The notes under the pieces were generated by a model, which saw nothing but the letters and a program-made list of their open reading frames with translations, ran no database searches and had not been told where the DNA came from. A stretch of 64,000 nucleotides of DNA from Bacteroidaceae bacterium (GTDB taxonomy: Bacteria > Bacteroidota > Bacteroidia > Bacteroidales > Bacteroidaceae), in NCBI GenBank assembly GCA_017469925.1, contig JAFUFK010000013.1, positions 310,001 to 374,000 on the forward strand, read 5' to 3'. A program made the position numbers and the translations under genes. Below, piece by piece: positions 41,487-49,188 of the stretch. Position 1 is the stretch's first letter; each line of letters begins with the position of its first letter.

Positions 41487-43160
41487 TTACTTAATCATGA
41501 CCTTCTTCGTCGTCCCATCCGAGAAGCGGATGATGTTCAGGCCCTTTACGAGGCGACTGCGCTGGACGCCCTTCATGTCAAACACCTTGTAGCCCTGCAC
41601 ATCAGCATCGATGCCACTGACGGGAGTATTGTCTTCCACCGTAACTACGCAAACGTCCATAAATCCACCATCAACAGTTGTTGCGATAACTACAGCCGTA
41701 CCGTATCCAACTGCTACAATAGTCCCATTCGATACGACGCAGATGCTCTCATCCGAACTTTTCCAGTTCACTTCTTTATTGGATGCATCTTCTGGATGTA
41801 CAGAAGCAGTTATTTGCCCACTATCGCCAATACTTTCCAAGACATAAGTGCTGTTGCTCAGTTCTATGCCTGTAACTGGTTGAAGAACCTTCACCTTGCA
41901 TGAATCCGTTGCTTCAGGATTATCTACAGATACAACTTTAATCCATGCTTCGCCAGGCTTTAATGCTGTGATAGTTCCTTTTTCGTCAACTTTTGCAATT
42001 TCTATATCCGAGGAAGTCCACTTTAGGGATTGGTCATCCGCATCTAATGGGGTAATTGCAACAGACAAGAATCCTTGCTCATCTTTATTTATCGTTATTT
42101 CGTGCTTATTCAAAGTAATCTTTTCAACTGGATTTACTTCTATAATGTTTGTACTTGACCAACCTGAATTTTCATATGCACTTTTGGCACCTTTAGGTAC
42201 ATATACCGTTGCTCCTTCAAACCATTTTGTGGCAAACCGCCAGTCTGTTATTTGGGGGGGTGTCATTTGGTTAATATGAAAAGTCAGGCCCTCTCCGGAT
42301 GCGCTATAGATAGAATAACTATTGTACCCTCCATTTAGCGTTATTGGGGAGTCTCCAATAAAAATGTGGCACCCTTTTTTGTAAATAAAGGCTGTTAGGG
42401 GATATGACGTGAGTGTTTGGGGAATGATGATAGTATCTGGGGTACACAAATCAAACGTATGATAATAATCGGAGTCGTTTCCTACAAATTTATTTCCGTA
42501 TTTCGCATTACCTAAAAACTCCAAACTATCTAAATCATTAAAGTTACATGAAGATAGTCCCGATTTTGAAAAAGCGGCAGTGCCTATGTACCTAACCTTA
42601 GGCGAAAACTTTACAGATTTTATTTTTGTAGTATATCCTGTTTCTGGTGCCCGGCATAAGGCCTCATCTGGAATAGAATCAACATTTTCACTTATATCTA
42701 AATGACCAATATCAACTTTTCCAGACCACAGACACTTTTGATTTATGTATTTCAAGCGACAGTTAAAGTATAATGTATCTACATATAAATTGTTTACAAT
42801 ATTTTCTGCTGTTGTAATGCTTTTGGGTATTCTATACACTCTAATGGAGTCCATCTTTGCCAAGCCAAGACTTTTCAATTCATTGTGGTTTCCACCAGAT
42901 GTTTCACTCACAACATGGCAATCGGCTAAATCAAGTTCTCCATCAAGACTATACAATTGAATCAAAGTTCCTATGAACTTCAAATCTGTATTATTAATAT
43001 ACCCCGTAACCTTCAGGTCTCTCACCGTTAGTTGGTCACCATAGATGATTTTACTTGACAGCCATCCTGGTGTTTGGTTGTCAACGGTTAGGCTTGTTGC
43101 TTGTGCATTGGCCCATAAACTGATGCAAAGCATCAAACATAAAAGACAAATCTTCTTCAT
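41487..43160 (-). CDS. BspA-like leucine-rich repeat/Big_2 surface protein with sorting-type tail
   Basis: A 557-residue exported protein; ATG 43160 gives signal peptide MKKICLLCLMLCISLWANA. The middle (about 90-330) is BspA-type leucine-rich repeat sequence, e.g. IKSVKFSPKVRYIGTAAFSKSGLSSCNFNDLDSLEFLG. Two Big_2 immunoglobulin-like domains follow (VEKITLNKHEITINKDEQGFLSVAITPLDADDQSLKWTSSD... and VTGIELSNSTYVLESIGDSGQ...). The last ~30 residues (YKVFDMKGVQRSRLVKGLNIIRFSDGTTKKVMIK) resemble the GH98 tail. The body is AT-rich and the tail-coding end is GC-richer. Probably a surface adhesin or enzyme-less scaffold, acquired by transfer. Confidence 0.82.
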   Translation of the reverse strand: MKKICLLCLMLCISLWANAQATSLTVDNQTPGWLSSKIIYGDQLTVRDLKVTGYINNTDLKFIGTLIQLYSLDGELDLADCHVVSETSGGNHNELKSLGLAKMDSIRVYRIPKSITTAENIVNNLYVDTLYFNCRLKYINQKCLWSGKVDIGHLDISENVDSIPDEALCRAPETGYTTKIKSVKFSPKVRYIGTAAFSKSGLSSCNFNDLDSLEFLGNAKYGNKFVGNDSDYYHTFDLCTPDTIIIPQTLTSYPLTAFIYKKGCHIFIGDSPITLNGGYNSYSIYSASGEGLTFHINQMTPPQITDWRFATKWFEGATVYVPKGAKSAYENSGWSSTNIIEVNPVEKITLNKHEITINKDEQGFLSVAITPLDADDQSLKWTSSDIEIAKVDEKGTITALKPGEAWIKVVSVDNPEATDSCKVKVLQPVTGIELSNSTYVLESIGDSGQITASVHPEDASNKEVNWKSSDESICVVSNGTIVAVGYGTAVVIATTVDGGFMDVCVVTVEDNTPVSGIDADVQGYKVFDMKGVQRSRLVKGLNIIRFSDGTTKKVMIK

Positions 43161-43187
43161 AACTTTAAGTATTTTGAAATTAAACAA

Positions 43188-44045
43188 TTAGATTTCTCTA
43201 TAAGGCACACAGGATAAAGATAGAGGGATTTTGACTTCACAAGAATGTAAGAACAGTTGCAATCCCCTTTTGACATTTTCTGTTTGAATGCCTGGCCCAA
43301 CAATAATTTCCTTTAGACTCTTAATCGGGATAGGAATTTTTACGAATGGCACCAAATTCCCTTTTACAGAAGTCCTGAAACAAATGGATTCATTAATATT
43401 GTGGGGCATAGCAACAACTCTTTTTTCGTTCTCGTAAGCAAATGCTGAATCTTTAATACAAGCGCTGACTATGGGAATCATTGTTCCAATGGTTTGAGTT
43501 TTCTCCAAAAAACTTTTAGTTCCTTCCAAATAGAATTTATATTCCTGCCCAATAATCTCCCCCAAGGCCTTCATTGTGGATTCATCATTATTGCTTTGAC
43601 CTAAATATAAGGTACTAAGAGCGGGAAATACTATCATCATTTCGTTCTTTGTATGGAAAAATTTTTCATCAAAGCAAAGACATATCCCATTACCGTTTTC
43701 TCCATAGGTCGACCACATAGGGAGATAATCTTTTTCTTTGGAAAATGAGATTACAAATACCGTTTTGTCCTCATTATAAAAATGTTCCTCAAATACTTTA
43801 GAAAAAGGTGACTTTTCAGTTTCCTTCATGAAGTTAGACAAACGGATATCTGCAGGCACATCATTTGCATCTTCATAGCCGCAAAGGGTTTCTATAAGTA
43901 CATCCCAACCATATTGCATTTCTGTCGGGTCGTTCATCATGTATATGCTACTCGCCCAAAAGACTATGTTATCCTTATCTTCTGACTGACGATAGTTATT
44001 CAGTATACTATTAGCAGTTTGTAAAGTTGTATAATGGTAAATCAT
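43188..44045 (-). CDS. DUF2971 family protein
   Basis: A 285-residue soluble protein of DUF2971 (start MIYHYTTLQTANSILNNYRQS; the FWASSIYMMNDPTEMQYG motif is family typical). No signal or membrane segments. DUF2971 proteins are widespread in accessory genome and near defence genes; the domain is related to mono-ADP-ribosyltransferase-like folds by proposal, but no function is proven. It lies 27 bases upstream of the LRR gene. Strongly AT-rich. Could be co-transcribed. Confidence 0.8.
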   Translation of the reverse strand: MIYHYTTLQTANSILNNYRQSEDKDNIVFWASSIYMMNDPTEMQYGWDVLIETLCGYEDANDVPADIRLSNFMKETEKSPFSKVFEEHFYNEDKTVFVISFSKEKDYLPMWSTYGENGNGICLCFDEKFFHTKNEMMIVFPALSTLYLGQSNNDESTMKALGEIIGQEYKFYLEGTKSFLEKTQTIGTMIPIVSACIKDSAFAYENEKRVVAMPHNINESICFRTSVKGNLVPFVKIPIPIKSLKEIIVGPGIQTENVKRGLQLFLHSCEVKIPLSLSCVPYREI

Positions 44046-44109
44046 TAGCCATACATTCCATGTGGCTCTCTACATGGATCTTAATAATAGATGTTCGCTG
44101 ATATACAAA

Positions 44110-44435
44110 AAAGCGTGAGTGCCATTACTCGTTGCTTGTCCCATGTGTTGAGGTCTTAGGAAACCCTTCTTATCGAGACAAGCAACTCAGACCCCACGCC
44201 GATATGTTATACGATACACCTGTTTTACACAAATAATAAAACAGAGCATGTTACTAACATACCCGTGACATCTATCGTTGCTGCCGTTCTCTGATAAGAA
44301 TGAAATTTCCTAAGTTTCAACACATCAAGAACAAAGCGCGTGATAAACGCCTTTCCATATATGGTATCCCCACGACAAACGGGGCCCGCTGGCCACCATT
44401 TTCGTCCCAACGCATACGCGTTATCGGCGCAGGGA
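44110..44435 (-). ncRNA. Candidate structured RNA with promoter and terminator
   Basis: A leftward TATCTTTG box (44448-44441) faces about 325 bases without a convincing gene. The region ends in a strong stem: GTTGCTTGTC and its exact complement GACAAGCAAC closed by a GCGTG/CACGC outer helix, followed by TTTTTT. Other local hairpins include CTGTTTTA...TAAAACAG and ATGTTAGTAACAT. A 72-codon frame over the first part begins within the promoter, so it is not a good CDS. It shows no match to RNase P, tmRNA or SRP RNA signatures I can recognise. A 6S-like or other sRNA identity is only a guess. Confidence 0.5.
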
Positions 44436-44440
44436 TGCTG

Positions 44441-44448
44441 CAAAGATA
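44441..44448 (-). promoter_or_regulatory. -7 box of the candidate RNA
   Basis: Minus-strand TATCTTTG at 44448-44441. No clear TTTG upstream; the region just upstream is a heptad-type repeat. Confidence 0.6.
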
Positions 44449-44458
44449 CGAATAAAAA

Positions 44459-44486
44459 TTTAATGTTTAATGGTTGACGGTTAATT
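44459..44486 (+). repeat. TTTAATG/GTTGACG heptad repeat
   Basis: Four consecutive seven-base units: TTTAATG, TTTAATG, GTTGACG, GTTAATT. It occupies the position where the upstream promoter element of the candidate RNA would be expected. Confidence 0.75.
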
Positions 44487-44591
44487 TTTTCATGGCGAGA
44501 TAAGTGTTTCGCACTAGTAAAAGGCGGAACACCCAGATGGAAAAGGCTTAGCCTAAGGGTGCAAAGTTGTTAAGATAAGGATGCTTGCTAT

Positions 44592-44662
44592 GTTCATAAG
44601 TTTGGAACGTACGTTCCAAACTTATGAACGCACGTCCCGAACCTTGGAACGTGCGTTCATAA
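44592..44662. repeat. Overlapping perfect palindromes (38 bases and 14-bp stem)
   Basis: A perfect 38-base dyad at 44592-44629 (half-site GTTCATAAGTTTGGAACGT). Its right arm also forms the left arm of a second stem (14 pairs, TTATGAACGCACGT at 44622-44635 with its complement at 44649-44662). The two structures compete for the same bases. The unit GTTCATAA recurs at both ends. Confidence 0.9.
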
Positions 44663-44700
44663 CTTTGAAAATCTTTATGCTGTGGCACAAACGGGGGCAA

Positions 44701-44744
44701 AAAAAAGAAAAAGCCCCCTCTCCCACACGATGGGGAGAGAGGGC
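44701..44744 (-). terminator. Terminator of the HU/LysM gene
   Basis: Read leftward, a GC-rich stem (GCCCTCTCTCCCC against GGGAGAGGGGGC) is followed by TTTTTCTTTTTTT. Eight bases after the stop. Confidence 0.9.
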
Positions 44745-44751
44745 CTTTGGG

Positions 44752-45729
44752 TTACTTGCGAACAAGCTCGGGCAAGCGGACCTCGGTGCCGACGTAGAGG
44801 TTGCTGGCCTGCGAGGCGGTGTAGCCGTTGTGGCGGATGATGTAGTTGATGAGTCGCTTGTCGCCGTAGTGTTCCTGAGCGAGTTTCGACAGGTCGTCGC
44901 CGCGCTGGAGGGTGTAGGTGGCCTTTGTGCCTACAATCCAGTACTCACCACCCTCTATCTGGGCGTAGTCGGCCGCAAGTTCCTCGGCCGTCCGGACGGG
45001 TTCGGCGGGCGCCTGGGACGCGGCGTCGGTGGTGTCGGGCGCGGCCTCCACTTGCTCTGCGGCTACGGGCTGCGGGGCAGTATCGCCTGGCTTGTGGGCG
45101 AAGTAGAGCCAGCAGAGCCCGGCTGCGACGAGCAGGGCCAGCAGGGCCCACAGCCACCACTTCGACCCCTGCTGCCGGGGCTCTTCTGGTTCTTCCCTGG
45201 CGGGCTCGGGCTCGGGTTCTGGTTCAGGCTCAGGCTCCGGTTCTGGTTCGGGCTCCGGTTCTGGTTCAGGCTCCGGTTCGGGCTCGGGTTCTGGTTCTGG
45301 GTCGGGTTCGGGCTCTGGTTCGAGGGCGACGGGTGCCTCTACGGCCATAGGCGTCTCCTCGGGTTCGGGTTCGGGGGTGTCGATGCGCTCCATGTCCTCG
45401 GTCTTCGTCTCGTCGTTCAGCACGACGGTGTCGAAGTCGGCAAAGGGCTTGTTCACGCGGTCGCGCAGGACGGGGTCGGGCGAGAAGGTGACCTTGGCAT
45501 GGCTGTCGATGGTGAAGCGCTCGCCCGTATTGACGTTGACGCTCTCACGGCTGCCTACGGTGACGAGCTTGAAGGTGCCCAGCCCCTTGACCTTGACGCT
45601 CTGCTCGGTGAGCAGGTAGTCCTTGATAATCTCGAATGCATTGCGCACGAAGGCTTCTGCATCACTCTTCGAAATGCCCTTGCGCTTGGCAAGACCATCG
45701 GCTAAATCCTGTATCAGTATCTTATCCAT
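44752..45729 (-). CDS. HU-domain, (EP)n linker, transmembrane, LysM protein
   Basis: A 325-residue protein with an unusual order. Residues 1-95 are a clear HU/IHF DNA-binding domain ([56 protein letters not shown]). Residues ~137-178 are an almost pure Glu-Pro repeat. A single transmembrane helix follows at ~191-211 ([21 protein letters not shown]). Residues ~270-322 are a LysM domain ([31 protein letters not shown]). With basic/Gly before and no signal peptide, the HU part should be cytosolic and LysM periplasmic, linking DNA to peptidoglycan. It follows a plain HU gene by five bases in the ftsY-rimO-HU run. Function is inferred. Confidence 0.85.
   Translation of the reverse strand: MDKILIQDLADGLAKRKGISKSDAEAFVRNAFEIIKDYLLTEQSVKVKGLGTFKLVTVGSRESVNVNTGERFTIDSHAKVTFSPDPVLRDRVNKPFADFDTVVLNDETKTEDMERIDTPEPEPEETPMAVEAPVALEPEPEPDPEPEPEPEPEPEPEPEPEPEPEPEPEPEPEPEPAREEPEEPRQQGSKWWLWALLALLVAAGLCWLYFAHKPGDTAPQPVAAEQVEAAPDTTDAASQAPAEPVRTAEELAADYAQIEGGEYWIVGTKATYTLQRGDDLSKLAQEHYGDKRLINYIIRHNGYTASQASNLYVGTEVRLPELVRK
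45202..45325 (-). repeat. GGNTCN hexanucleotide repeat (Glu-Pro coding)
   Basis: About twenty tandem hexamers of the type GGTTCT, GGTTCA, GGCTCC, GGCTCG lie in the HU/LysM gene and encode (EP)n. Third positions vary, so selection on the peptide rather than recent slippage is likely. Open to length changes by slippage. Confidence 0.85.
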
Positions 45730-45734
45730 AGCGC

Positions 45735-46004
45735 TTAGAGTTTTTCCTTAAGGGTTGCACTGGGGCGGAAGTTGAGCACCATCTTGGGCGGAATCAGCAT
45801 GCGCTGCTTCGTTGAGGGGTTGACGACTACGCGTTCCAGTTTCTTCTTGACTTCGAAGTTGCCGAAACCTGAGATGGAGACGGTGGCCTCGTCCTCGAGC
45901 CGGGACGTCATCTCGGAGACGAGATTCGTCATCAGGGCTGAGGCCTCCTTCAGGGAGAGGTCTGACCGCTTGGCCAGTTCGCTAATAAACTCCTTGTTGT
46001 TCAT
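45735..46004 (-). CDS. HU family DNA-binding protein
   Basis: An 89-residue histone-like protein. ATG 46004 ([70 protein letters not shown]) gives the usual length; the longer in-frame form starts inside rimO. It contains the HU flexible arm ([25 protein letters not shown]). Nucleoid packing in the cytosol. It is five bases from the HU/LysM start and 14 from rimO, so likely in the same transcript. Confidence 0.93.
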   Translation of the reverse strand: MNNKEFISELAKRSDLSLKEASALMTNLVSEMTSRLEDEATVSISGFGNFEVKKKLERVVVNPSTKQRMLIPPKMVLNFRPSATLKEKL

Positions 46005-46018
46005 GTCTTTATGCGGTA

Positions 46019-47320
46019 TTATTTGATGTGTGCGTATAGGTCGAAATCGTCGGCCGAGTCGATGTGGCAGGTGTAGAACTCCCCTACCCTGGGACAAGGG
46101 GCCGCGGAGGCGGAGATGAGCACCTCGGGGTCAACCTCCGGCGAGTCGAACTCGGTACGGCCCACGTAGTAGTCGCCCTCCTGGCGGTCGATGACAACGC
46201 GAAGGTCGCGGCCGACCTTGGCCTCCTGTATCTCGGCGGAGATGCGCTGTTGCAGGCGCATGAGACGGCTCAGACGGGCCTGCTTCACGTCGTCGGGGAT
46301 GTCGTCGGCATAGTGCTCGGCGCTGTAGGTCCCCATCTCCTGGCTATAGGCAAAGGCGCCCATGCGCTCGAAGCGGGCCCAACGGACAAACGAGAGCAAC
46401 TCCTCGAAGGCCTCCTCCGTCTCGCCCGGATGGCCCACCATGAGCGTGGTGCGCAGGTGGATGCCGGGGACCTCGCGACGGAAGTCTTCGACGAAGCGAT
46501 AGGTCTCTTCCCTGGTAATGTGGCGACGCATGGCCGAGAGCACGGGGTCGGCAATGTGCTGCAGGGCAACGTCCATGTACTTGCAGACGTTGTCGCGCTC
46601 GCGCATTACGCGGAACAGTTCCCTCGGGAAGTCGGTCGGATAGGCATAGTGGAGACGAATCCACTCGACGCCCGGTATGTCGGACATGCGCTCGACCAAC
46701 TCGGCTATGGAGCGACGATGGTAGAGGTCGAGCCCGTAGTAGGTAAGTTCTTGGGCAATGACCTGGAACTCCCTGACGCCTTGCGCGACCAAGAGACGCA
46801 CTTCGTCGAGGACCTCCTCCATCGGCCGACTCTTGTGGCGACCCGTAATGATGGGTATGGCGCAGTAGGAGCAATGGCGGTCGCAGCCTTCGCTAATCTT
46901 CAGATAGGCATAGTGGGGCGGAGTGGTCAGGTGGCGGTGGTGGCGCAGGTCGGTGCGATAGGGCTTGCCCAGTTCCGTAAGCAGGCCGTCCCAGTCGAAC
47001 TTGCCGAAGTAGCGGTCAACCTCGGGTATCTCCTGCTCCAGGTCCTGGAGGAAGCGTTGCGACAGGCACCCCATCACGTAGAGCCGTTGCAGACGGCCTT
47101 CGGCCTTCCGTTGGGCAAGGGAGAGGATGGTGTTGATGCTCTCCTCCTGGGCGTCGGCGATGAAGCCGCAGGTATTCACTACGGCAATCTCGCCCTGGGG
47201 CGCCTCGCTATCGTGCGTGACCTGATAGCCGTTGGCCTCCAACTGGCAAATCAGACGTTCCGAATCGACAAGATTCTTCGAACAGCCCAGTGTGATGATA
47301 TCTACCGTATTGCGCTTCAC
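46019..47320 (-). CDS. rimO: Ribosomal protein uS12 methylthiotransferase RimO
   Basis: A 433-residue radical-SAM enzyme that methylthiolates an aspartate of ribosomal protein uS12. The N-terminal MTTase domain has TLGCSKNLVDSE and NTCGFI. The radical-SAM cluster motif CDRHCSYCAIP is at about 145-155. The C-terminal TRAM domain is present (VGRDLRVVIDRQEGDYYVGRTEFDSPEVD). Full length. It overlaps ftsY by four bases upstream and is followed by the HU pair. Confidence 0.97.
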   Translation of the reverse strand: MKRNTVDIITLGCSKNLVDSERLICQLEANGYQVTHDSEAPQGEIAVVNTCGFIADAQEESINTILSLAQRKAEGRLQRLYVMGCLSQRFLQDLEQEIPEVDRYFGKFDWDGLLTELGKPYRTDLRHHRHLTTPPHYAYLKISEGCDRHCSYCAIPIITGRHKSRPMEEVLDEVRLLVAQGVREFQVIAQELTYYGLDLYHRRSIAELVERMSDIPGVEWIRLHYAYPTDFPRELFRVMRERDNVCKYMDVALQHIADPVLSAMRRHITREETYRFVEDFRREVPGIHLRTTLMVGHPGETEEAFEELLSFVRWARFERMGAFAYSQEMGTYSAEHYADDIPDDVKQARLSRLMRLQQRISAEIQEAKVGRDLRVVIDRQEGDYYVGRTEFDSPEVDPEVLISASAAPCPRVGEFYTCHIDSADDFDLYAHIK

Positions 47321-48279
47321 CCCTTAAATAGTGAGTTGACGAAGTCGAGTCGGTTGAAGGGTTGTAGGTCTTCCATACCCTCGCCCAGACCGATGTAGCG
47401 GACGGGAATCTTGAATTGGTCGCTAATGCCGATGACGACGCCTCCCTTGGCCGTTCCGTCGAGTTTGGTGATGGCCATAGAGGTGACGTCGGTGGCGGCC
47501 GTAAACTGCTTGGCCTGCTCGAAGGCGTTCTGGCCCGTTGAACCGTCGAGGACGAGCATCACGTCGTGGGGTGCATCGGGCACCACCTTCTGCATGACGC
47601 GCTTAATCTTCGAGAGTTCGTCCATCAGGCCTTTCTTGTTGTGCAGACGGCCTGCCGTATCGATGAGCACGACGTCGGCACCTTGGCTGGCGGCACTTTG
47701 AAGTGTATCAAATGCCACGCTGGCGGGGTCGCTTCCCATTTGCTGTTTTACCACAGGTACGCCCACGCGCTCGCCCCAAATGACTATCTGCTCGACGGCG
47801 GCAGCACGGAAGGTGTCGGCCGCACCCAGTACGACCTTCAGACCGGCCTGTTTGAACTGGTAGGCCAGCTTGCCGATGGTGGTAGTCTTGCCCACCCCAT
47901 TTACGCCAACGACCATGATGACGTAGGGCTTCTTGTCGGTCGGAATCTGGTAACCTTCGGTATCGGACTGGTTATTCTCGGTCAGCAGGGCGGCAATCTC
48001 GTCGCGCAGGATGCCGTTCAGCTCTGCCGTATTCACATACTTGTCGCGCTCGACACGTTCCTCGATGCGACGGATGATATTGAGTGTCGTATCTACGCCC
48101 ACATCGCTGGTCACAAGGACCTCCTCCAGGTTGTCGAGCACGTCGTCATCGACCTTCGACTTACCGGCGACGGCACGCGTCAGCTTGCCAAAGAAACTTT
48201 CTTTGGTCTTCTCGAGTCCCTTGTCAAGCGTTTCGACCTGCTCTTCCTTGTTCTTTTTGAATAAATTGAAAAATCCCAT
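47317..48279 (-). CDS. ftsY: Signal recognition particle receptor FtsY
   Basis: A 320-residue SRP receptor GTPase. ATG 48279 (MGFFNLFKKNKEEQ) begins the usual amphipathic N-terminus. N domain to ~90. G domain motifs: GVNGVGKTTTIGKLA (P-loop), VLIDTAGR, and TKLDGTAKGG. The C-terminus ends RYIGLGEGMEDLQPF and LFKG. It docks SRP and ribosomes at the inner membrane. It has a compact acidic-less N-terminus compared with enterobacterial FtsY. Head of the ftsY-rimO-HU-HU/LysM run. Confidence 0.97.
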   Translation of the reverse strand: MGFFNLFKKNKEEQVETLDKGLEKTKESFFGKLTRAVAGKSKVDDDVLDNLEEVLVTSDVGVDTTLNIIRRIEERVERDKYVNTAELNGILRDEIAALLTENNQSDTEGYQIPTDKKPYVIMVVGVNGVGKTTTIGKLAYQFKQAGLKVVLGAADTFRAAAVEQIVIWGERVGVPVVKQQMGSDPASVAFDTLQSAASQGADVVLIDTAGRLHNKKGLMDELSKIKRVMQKVVPDAPHDVMLVLDGSTGQNAFEQAKQFTAATDVTSMAITKLDGTAKGGVVIGISDQFKIPVRYIGLGEGMEDLQPFNRLDFVNSLFKG

Positions 48280-48297
48280 ACACAATCAATTTGAGGA

Positions 48298-48305
48298 CAA
48301 AGATA
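48298..48305 (-). promoter_or_regulatory. -7 box for ftsY
   Basis: Minus-strand TATCTTTG at 48305-48298, 19 bases from the start codon. The TTTG element is not at the normal distance. Confidence 0.6.
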
Positions 48306-48347
48306 CGAAGAATTTGTCAAAAACGCGATGAAATGGGTAAAAAAAGA

Positions 48348-49160
48348 TTACATCGCAAAGACATCGAAGCCACCATCGACCTTTGCCACCGTGCCTGTGA
48401 CGAAGCGCGAGGCATCGGAGATGAGGTAGTGGATGGTGCCGCAGAGTTCCTCCGGCTCGCCCATACGGCCGAAAGGCGTCTGGCGAATGACGTCGCGCCC
48501 ACGCTCGGTAAAGCTGCCGTCGGGATTGGTCAGTAGCGAACGATTCTGGTTCGTGATGAAGAAACCCGGGGCTATGGCATTGATGCGGATGCCGTTGCCA
48601 AACTTGCGGGCGGCCTCTGCAGCCATGTAGGCCGTGAAGTTGTTGATGCCCGCCTTAGCCGCAGCATAGCCGCAAACGCGCGTCATCGGACGGAACGAGG
48701 CCATCGACGAGAAGTTGACGATAGAGCCCCTCCCCCGTTCGGCCATCGGACGCAGGAAGGCCTGTGTGGGAATGACGGTTCCCGTGAGGTTGAGGTCGAG
48801 CACACGTTGGAAGGCTTCGGGGTCGAGGTCGAAGATGGTCTGGTCGGGACCGATGGTGGCACCAGGCATATTGCCTCCCGCAGCATTCAGTAGGCTATCC
48901 ACACGACCATACTTGGACACGATATCCCGTACGTTTTGCTCAACCAGTTCAGCGTTCAGCACATCGGTAATCAGAAAGTCGGCCTTACCGCCCGCGGCTT
49001 CAATCTCGGCTACGAGGGCGTGGCCCTCGGCCTCCTTGCGTCCCAATATCACGGGGATGGCACCCTCACGAGCCAGATATCTGGCAATAGTACTGGCCAG
49101 AACGCCCAATCCGCCAGTGATGGCGACGACTTGGCCTTGAATATTGAATAGAGAGTTCAT
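48348..49160 (-). CDS. SDR-family D-mannonate oxidoreductase (fructuronate reductase type)
   Basis: A 270-residue short-chain dehydrogenase. ATG 49160 (MNSLFNIQGQVVAITGGLGVLASTIARYLAREGAIPVILGRK) is the likely start. Seen: the cofactor loop TGGLGVLAS, NAAGG, the catalytic Ser in NFSSMAS, and YAAAK as the Tyr-x3-Lys pair. In Bacteroidota an SDR of this kind beside uxuA takes the role of UxuB, reducing fructuronate to mannonate. It is 28 bases after uxuA and last in the exuT-uxuA operon. Role is inferred from context. Confidence 0.85.
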   Translation of the reverse strand: MNSLFNIQGQVVAITGGLGVLASTIARYLAREGAIPVILGRKEAEGHALVAEIEAAGGKADFLITDVLNAELVEQNVRDIVSKYGRVDSLLNAAGGNMPGATIGPDQTIFDLDPEAFQRVLDLNLTGTVIPTQAFLRPMAERGRGSIVNFSSMASFRPMTRVCGYAAAKAGINNFTAYMAAEAARKFGNGIRINAIAPGFFITNQNRSLLTNPDGSFTERGRDVIRQTPFGRMGEPEELCGTIHYLISDASRFVTGTVAKVDGGFDVFAM

Positions 49161-49188
49161 AGTATGTGTGTGTAATTTTATTGATGAC

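Noticed and set aside
44225-44443. 72-codon minus-strand frame within the candidate RNA
   Set aside because: Its TTG start lies inside the -7 box, and the composition looks random. The segment folds instead.
41320-44752. Insertion sequence carrying the AT-rich island
   Set aside because: No transposase or matching terminal repeats were seen around it, so only composition supports transfer.
44581-45705. 374-codon plus-strand frame over the HU/LysM gene
   Set aside because: Its Phe/Leu/Gly-rich core is just the reverse of the Glu-Pro repeat, and it starts in the palindromic element.
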